From the NCBI GenBank assembly GCA_031270145.1, contig JAISYD010000022.1:1-11687 (forward strand): a stretch of 11,687 bases of DNA. Reading direction: 5' to 3'. The position numbers were made by a program, and so were the translations under genes. Positions 7,513 through 11,687 of the stretch are shown in pieces. Positions within the stretch are counted from its first letter, which is position 1. Each line of letters starts with the position of its first letter. A model generated the notes under the pieces. The model made no database searches, was not told the DNA's origin, and saw only the letters and a list, made by a program, of their open reading frames with translations. Origin of the DNA: Planctomycetota bacterium. Its GTDB lineage: Bacteria > Planctomycetota > SZUA-567.

Positions 7513-8628
7513 TTAATCATCCCCGCCAGCGTCGCCGGCCGGTTCCGGCCCGGCCTCCTTTTCGTCCGGCGCCGCCTCCTCAGCGAAAAATTCGCCGATA
7601 GGCGGGAAAATCCGACTCCGGCTCGACTCGGTGACGCTGTAAACCAGGTTGGGCCGGAGGGAGGACACGGCGTAATGCCGGTCGTCCCTGGTCCAAAGGC
7701 GGAGGCTGAAATCCGGCCCGCCGTCGGCCGAAACGACAAGGGAGGAAACGCCTCCCGCCATCCCGGCCTGGTCGGCCAGGGTCGGATCGGCCGCGTCCTC
7801 GGCGTTCAGGGCGGCGGCGTCGGAGGCCCAGCTTTCCAGGCGATCCGGCTTGAATCTTTCCGCCGCCCCGCCGGCCTCAAGCTTCCAGGCGCCGCCGCTT
7901 TCTTCCCCATCTTCCGCCTTGCCCCTAGCCATCACCAATTTGCCTTCCGGGTATTCCAACGTCACCCGGCGCATGGCTTCCGGCCGGATGTCGCTTAGGG
8001 CCAGATCCAGCCAGTCCCGCGCCGCCGGGGCCGGGGAGGAGGGCGATAACATCCCGGCGGAGCGGCGCACATCCAAATTGACCCGGTACACCCTGTCCTC
8101 GCCCTCGCGCCTGACGTATGACTCCCCGTAGACGCCGCCGGCCCGTTCCCCGGCGTGGAGGATGGCGGATTTGCCGTCCTTGGTCGCGATTTCAAGGCGC
8201 AGGGAGCCGTCGGCGTCTACGCCCAGTCCGGCGTGAGAGGTTTTTTGCTCGGCCTGGAGATCGCCGCGCAAGCCGCGCAGGCTGGCCAGGAAATCCTTGA
8301 TTTTCGCGGCGTTGGCCGGCGCGTTGAAGGCGCTTGCCGCCAGCCATTCGCCGCCATCGCTCCGGCTCAGCCGCACCTCCCTGAGGATCTTTTCCGGCCT
8401 GGAATCGCTTGGGTCGCCGCCGGCCGCCGGCGGCGCCTCGACTTTTCGGGAAAGGATCAGCCCGTTCACCGCCTCTTCGCTAAAACCGTCGTCCAGCAAT
8501 TGAACCAGTTCCACCTGGCCGGCCAGGTTTCCGTCGGCCGGCGGCGTTGTCCGTCGGCGCAGCGCCGTTCCGACCAGCACCAAGGCCAGGAGGACGCAGA
8601 CAATGACGGCGAGATGCTTGAATTTCAT
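7513..8628 (-). CDS. DUF4340 domain protein, membrane-anchored
   Basis: 371-residue protein with a single N-terminal hydrophobic segment (about residues 6-22) followed by Arg-rich positions 24-26. It is an uncleaved anchor or signal-anchor, and the first residues, Lys-rich and short, suggest the bulk lies outside the cytoplasm. The body matches the DUF4340 pattern: a WLAASAFNAPANAAKIKDFL segment (95-114) followed by a leucine-rich helix and repeated beta-rich stretches. The C-terminus from about 349 is acidic, Ala/Gly/Pro-rich and probably disordered. DUF4340 genes often sit directly after GldF/GldG-type ABC genes, as here, and are thought to work with that transporter; no biochemical role is established to my knowledge. 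A GAGGAG lies 10 bases before the ATG. The 134-base gap upstream is the longest non-coding stretch in the window. Confidence 0.85.
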   Translation of the reverse strand: MKFKHLAVIVCVLLALVLVGTALRRRTTPPADGNLAGQVELVQLLDDGFSEEAVNGLILSRKVEAPPAAGGDPSDSRPEKILREVRLSRSDGGEWLAASAFNAPANAAKIKDFLASLRGLRGDLQAEQKTSHAGLGVDADGSLRLEIATKDGKSAILHAGERAGGVYGESYVRREGEDRVYRVNLDVRRSAGMLSPSSPAPAARDWLDLALSDIRPEAMRRVTLEYPEGKLVMARGKAEDGEESGGAWKLEAGGAAERFKPDRLESWASDAAALNAEDAADPTLADQAGMAGGVSSLVVSADGGPDFSLRLWTRDDRHYAVSSLRPNLVYSVTESSRSRIFPPIGEFFAEEAAPDEKEAGPEPAGDAGGDD

Positions 8629-8684
8629 GTCGTTTCAACTCCTCTGTACCGAAGCCGTTTGAAATTTCGGTTTCTCAAATTCAT
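8625..8684 (-). CDS. Possible 19-residue basic leader ORF ahead of the DUF4340 gene
   Basis: An in-frame ATG-to-TGA reading frame encodes MNLRNRNFKRLRYRGVETT; its stop overlaps the DUF4340 start codon as ATGA (8625-8628). The DUF4340 Shine-Dalgarno (8639-8644) lies inside it. It has no recognisable ribosome binding site of its own, and an in-frame TAA stands a few codons upstream. It could be a coupling leader peptide, but an ORF this short may arise by chance and no homology can be judged by eye. Confidence 0.15.
   Translation of the reverse strand: MNLRNRNFKRLRYRGVETT
8639..8644 (-). promoter_or_regulatory. Shine-Dalgarno GAGGAG of the DUF4340 gene
   Basis: GAGGAG on the minus strand with a 10-base spacer to the ATG at 8628. 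It is the strongest purine-rich site in the 134-base gap and supports that start. Independent ribosome entry fits with the long spacing from the upstream permease-GldG gene. Confidence 0.55.
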
Positions 8685-8762
8685 TGCCGGAAGCGCATAT
8701 GGAGGTTACAAGAGCAAAAGATCGGTTTTTCGGTTCACTCCGGCAGGTTCCGCCGCTCCCCT

Positions 8763-11336
8763 CTACCCCGGTTCGGCGCTCCGGTAGCGTCCGCGCCGGG
8801 CCAGGCGCAGCCGCCAGACCAGCAGGCCGGCTAGAGTGAGGAAAACGGCGTGGCCCGCCACCTGCAACGCCTTCCAAAAGGCGGCGGCGCTGTCCGAGAG
8901 CGGGCTAAGCAGGCGCATGACCGCCGCCTTTTCCTTGAGATCCCGAATGGCCTCGTCGTCGGCGTCCATCGCCAGGCGGGCGGCGGCGTTCATTAGCAGC
9001 GAAAGCTCGGGATAGCGCAGCAGGTCGCGATCCAGGAAGCTGGCGTTGCCGATGATGAACAGGTTGCCGGGTTTGGACTCGAAAAGGTCAAGCGGTTCGG
9101 CCGGCCCGGTTTCGTCGCCGCCGGGCGCCCCCGGGTAGGCCGCCCTGGTCCAGCCAGGCTTCTCGCTGAAGCGGAGCGGAAAGACCCCGGTCACCAGCGC
9201 CGCCACCGGGTAGCGCTGGTCCGGCGCCTGGGCCGGTTTTTTCAATTCGGAATCCCTGGCGTTGCTTCCGGAGAATTTCCTCGTCCAGGATCCGGCGTTG
9301 GAGCGTAGCACCACCTGGCTGTCCAATCCCGCCTTTTTCAGGGCGTCGGCGTCGATTTCCAGGGGCGACGTCCAGGGCAGGCGGAGGGTCGGGACCTGCC
9401 GGAACAGGTCGGGCGGCCCCGCCAGGGCGTCGCCCGACAGTTCGGTGTGCATGGGCCAGGCGGGGAAGGGCATGGCCATGGCGCCGAGGGGCGTGCTGAC
9501 CGAAAGGGACAGGGGCGCGCCCTTTTCCGCCATCAGCATTCCGTCGGACAGGCCCAGGCCGGGCGGCAGGATATTTTCCAGGCCCGGATCCAAATTCAGG
9601 ATGTTGCGGCGGATGCGGTTGTAGTCGGGCTCGTATCGCATGGTCTGGCGCTGGGCCGCGATGATGACCGGCTTGCCCTTGGCCAGGGCCAGGTTGATTT
9701 CATATTGCTGGCGGGGGTTGAGTTTTTCCGGCCCGGCCACCACCAGCAGGTCGTATTCGGCCGGCATGGGGCTCTCGGCGTCCAGCATGACCCGGCTGCA
9801 GGAAAAGCCCTCCAATTCGGTCAGGCCGTAGGCGATGTAGGGCCAGGGATCGCGGGCCTCCAACTGTCGGCCCATCTGGGCGTAGAGCATGGCCAATTGC
9901 GGATCCGGCATTTCAACCGGGGCGTAGATGGCCGCCACCGGCTGGCGCTCGCGGGTGACTTTGCGGGCGTAGGCGGTTACCCGGTATTCGATTTCCCCCA
10001 GGCCGGCCACGGCGGGCGGCCGTGCCTCGGCCATGACGCAGGGGACGATTTCCGGCTCCTTGTCCTTTGACGGATAGGTTATCTCCAGCGCCGAATAGAC
10101 CAGTTGGGCCGAGGCTTTGCCGGCGTCCAGCGCCTCGATGGACACCGGCTTGATTTTTTTGAACAGGCTCCGCTCCAGCCCCTCGCCGTCCTCGGCCTTG
10201 CCCTCCTCCTCCGCGGGCTCCTCGTCCTCGTCGGAAATGTCCCGATAAATCACCTGATAGGCGGTTTTGCCGCCGGAGGCATGCGCCAGGGCGTCTAGTT
10301 GATCCACCACGTTGCGCTCCAGATCCTGGAGCGCGGCCGGCATTTTGTCGCGGGGGGTGACGTGGTAGCGGATGCGGAGCTTTTCCGGCAGTCGGGAAAG
10401 GACGCGGGAAGTTATTTCCGACACGGTGAAGGCGCCCTCCGAGGTCAGATCGGCGCGGGGGAAGGATATTTCGGCAAACACCCAGTTGGCGGCGGCGCCT
10501 ATGGCCAGCAGCAGGACGGCGGCGCCGGCGAACAGGCCGTCGGCCCCCCGGCGGCCCCGGCGATCCAGCGAGAGCGAGTTCAGGATCAGGAAAAGGGCGA
10601 TCCAGACCGCGAAGAAGAGAACGTCCCCAAAATCCAGGAGGCCGCGGGAAAGGTTGTTGAAATGGATGAAAACCCCGACATAGCCGCCCAGCGCCGCCCC
10701 GACCCCGCTTCCCAGGAAGGACAGCGCCTGATCCAGGGCCTGTTCCACGAATGGGAGCCCCAGCAGATAGGTGAAGAAAAGCGCCGGCGCGGTCAGCACA
10801 AAGGCGACGATTTGATCCGAGCAGAGGCCGGAGACGAAGAGGCCGAAGGCGATGAACATGCCGCCCAGGAGCAGCAGCCCGGCATAGCCGGACGCGGTTG
10901 CTCCCAGATCCAGCAGCCCGTACCAAGGCGCGCCGACCGCCGCCGGGCCGGCGGCGCCGCAAACGATCATCATCAGCGGTACGGTGAGGGTCAGGGCCAG
11001 GGCGACGGCGTAGAAGGCCCAGGCGGCGAGGAATTTCCCGATCGCCAGTTCCCAGACCCGCATGGGGAGGGTGAGGAGCATTTCAAAGGTGTTGCCCTTG
11101 CGCTCCTCGGCCCAGAGCCGCATGGTCACGGCCGCCACCAGGAAGGCCGAGATGCCGGCGACCACGTGGAAGTATTTGCGCATGTCGGCGCTGGGATAGT
11201 CGAAAAAGCCGGGGGCGATGACGAATAGCCCCAAGAGGTTGGCGAAGAGGATGAAGGCGGCGAGGAAGATATAGCCGGCCGGATTGGTGAAATAGGCGGA
11301 AAACTCCCGCCGGAACAACGTCCACAGGTTTTTCAT
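8763..11336 (-). CDS. Fused ABC-2 permease (GldF-like) and GldG-like auxiliary protein
   Basis: 857-residue inner-membrane protein that joins two usually separate subunits. Residues 1-255 form an ABC-2 permease with about six hydrophobic segments (near 20-42, 57-75, 102-127, 148-170, 177-197, 238-255) and the hallmark RLWAEERKGNTFEMLLTLP (73-91) after the second. A further segment (about 266-288) begins a GldG-like (ABC_transp_aux, PF09822-type) domain: it is followed by DLTSEGAFTVSEITSRVL (296-313), and the later LLVVAGPEKLN...GKPVIIA stretch (530-560) is typical. A final helix lies at about 825-843, ending in Arg-rich residues. An acidic insertion occupies about 366-388. The ATPase partner ends 22 bases upstream. 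In Bacteroidetes GldA/F/G support gliding, but homologues are widespread in non-gliding bacteria and their cargo is unknown. Gliding should not be inferred here. Upstream Shine-Dalgarno is weak (GGGA about 11 bases before ATG). Confidence 0.9.
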   Translation of the reverse strand: MKNLWTLFRREFSAYFTNPAGYIFLAAFILFANLLGLFVIAPGFFDYPSADMRKYFHVVAGISAFLVAAVTMRLWAEERKGNTFEMLLTLPMRVWELAIGKFLAAWAFYAVALALTLTVPLMMIVCGAAGPAAVGAPWYGLLDLGATASGYAGLLLLGGMFIAFGLFVSGLCSDQIVAFVLTAPALFFTYLLGLPFVEQALDQALSFLGSGVGAALGGYVGVFIHFNNLSRGLLDFGDVLFFAVWIALFLILNSLSLDRRGRRGADGLFAGAAVLLLAIGAAANWVFAEISFPRADLTSEGAFTVSEITSRVLSRLPEKLRIRYHVTPRDKMPAALQDLERNVVDQLDALAHASGGKTAYQVIYRDISDEDEEPAEEEGKAEDGEGLERSLFKKIKPVSIEALDAGKASAQLVYSALEITYPSKDKEPEIVPCVMAEARPPAVAGLGEIEYRVTAYARKVTRERQPVAAIYAPVEMPDPQLAMLYAQMGRQLEARDPWPYIAYGLTELEGFSCSRVMLDAESPMPAEYDLLVVAGPEKLNPRQQYEINLALAKGKPVIIAAQRQTMRYEPDYNRIRRNILNLDPGLENILPPGLGLSDGMLMAEKGAPLSLSVSTPLGAMAMPFPAWPMHTELSGDALAGPPDLFRQVPTLRLPWTSPLEIDADALKKAGLDSQVVLRSNAGSWTRKFSGSNARDSELKKPAQAPDQRYPVAALVTGVFPLRFSEKPGWTRAAYPGAPGGDETGPAEPLDLFESKPGNLFIIGNASFLDRDLLRYPELSLLMNAAARLAMDADDEAIRDLKEKAAVMRLLSPLSDSAAAFWKALQVAGHAVFLTLAGLLVWRLRLARRGRYRSAEPG

Positions 11337-11358
11337 GGTTTGGGATCCCTTTTTCTTC

Positions 11359-11687
11359 CTATTGTTTTTCGCCGGCGGTCAGGGCAAGGAAGGTTTCCTC
11401 GAGCGAGAACGCCGCCGCCGCCAGTTCCGCCACCCGCCAGCCTTTTTTCCGGGCCAGCTCGCCGGCCTGGAAAAGGATCCCCCTTTCATCGCCTCCCTTG
11501 AGCAGGAAGCGGCAGACGCCCTCCCGCTCATCCTCGAACCGGCATTCGCCCACGCCCGGCAGGGCGCGCACCGCCATCTCCGAATCGGCCCGGGCGGCCT
11601 GGACGGCGAATCCGACCCGGCCCGCGTTCCCGGCCTGGCGGCAAAGCTCCTCCCGCGTCCCCTGGCCGGTTATTTTCCCCTGGTTGA
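11359..11687 (-). CDS. ABC transporter ATP-binding protein (GldA-like), C-terminal part
   Basis: The frame is open to the right edge of the window, so only the last 108 residues are visible. The first ones read NQGKITGQGTREEL, matching the segment after the H-loop in ABC-2 exporter ATPases, where a 'G+I...GT..EL' pattern closes the nucleotide-binding domain. The rest is the accessory C-terminal domain seen in drug/lipid/Gld-type ATPases and ends with SLEETFLALT, very close to the usual SLE..F..LT ending. Walker A, Walker B and signature motifs lie outside the window and cannot be checked. The ATG at 11577 is internal, since coding similarity continues upstream of it. It lies 22 bases before the fused permease-GldG gene, which it presumably energises. 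Confidence 0.85.
   Translation of the reverse strand, partial: NQGKITGQGTREELCRQAGNAGRVGFAVQAARADSEMAVRALPGVGECRFEDEREGVCRFLLKGGDERGILFQAGELARKKGWRVAELAAAAFSLEETFLALTAGEKQ

Noticed and set aside
8742..8756. Small hairpin just after the permease-GldG stop (CGGCGG / CTGCCG arms)
   Set aside because: Six pairs including one G-T, a 3-base loop and no following T-tract, so it is not supported as a terminator.
8635..8877. Minus-strand 80-codon ORF spanning the end of the permease-GldG gene and the spacer
   Set aside because: Most of it is a shifted reading of the fused gene's conserved C-terminal region, with no Shine-Dalgarno. The shorter frame coupled to the DUF4340 start was considered more interesting, though still weak.
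9447..11228. Several long frames across the permease-GldG gene (plus 9447-10070 and 10299-11228; minus 9913-10962)
   Set aside because: All are mirror or shifted frames of one well-supported coding sequence; none shows a recognisable domain or a good start site.
8763..11687. Reading the Gld-like genes as evidence for gliding motility
   Set aside because: The families are widespread in non-gliding bacteria and no other gliding gene is in the window.
1..11687. Search for CRISPR repeats, IS elements, tRNA genes, phage or defence genes
   Set aside because: No regularly spaced repeats, transposase motifs, tRNA-like folds or defence domains were seen; the window is ordinary chromosomal coding sequence apart from the points listed.

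Overview
The window is GC-rich and densely coded, with almost no intergenic space. It holds eight genes or gene fragments in two convergent blocks. An ADP-heptose epimerase (HldD) points to a Gram-negative bacterium with a heptose-containing lipopolysaccharide core. The mix of a GH57 glucan-branching enzyme, a 7TM-HD phosphodiesterase next to YbeY and a CorC-type protein, and a Gld-like ABC system with a DUF4340 protein would suit a deltaproteobacterium-like (Desulfobacterota) or similarly deep Gram-negative lineage. That assignment is inference; the window has no rRNA or other taxonomic marker.

Left block, plus strand (1-2303): the 3' part of a GH57 1,4-alpha-glucan branching enzyme, followed after 6 bases by an EI24/CysZ-like membrane protein. 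The last 35 bases of the EI24 gene overlap the end of the opposing block.

Right block, minus strand, read from right to left (11687 to 2269): the C-terminal end of a Gld-type ABC ATPase; a large fused protein joining an ABC-2 permease (GldF-like) to a GldG-like auxiliary domain; a membrane-anchored DUF4340 protein; hldD; pgpH (c-di-AMP phosphodiesterase family); ybeY; and a DUF21/CBS/CorC transporter-family protein. Spacings are 22, 134, 98, 32, -4 and 24 bases. This suggests two sub-units: an ABC-transport module (ATPase, permease-GldG, DUF4340), and an envelope/signalling/RNA module (hldD-pgpH-ybeY-corC-like) that is very probably co-transcribed.

No RNA gene, insertion sequence, CRISPR array, phage gene or extended repeat was seen, and no non-coding stretch exceeds 134 bases. 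Most genes belong to well-known families. The least understood part is the GldA/GldFG-fusion/DUF4340 module, whose cargo is unknown. The clearest residue-level oddity is an Asp in place of the third zinc-binding His of YbeY.
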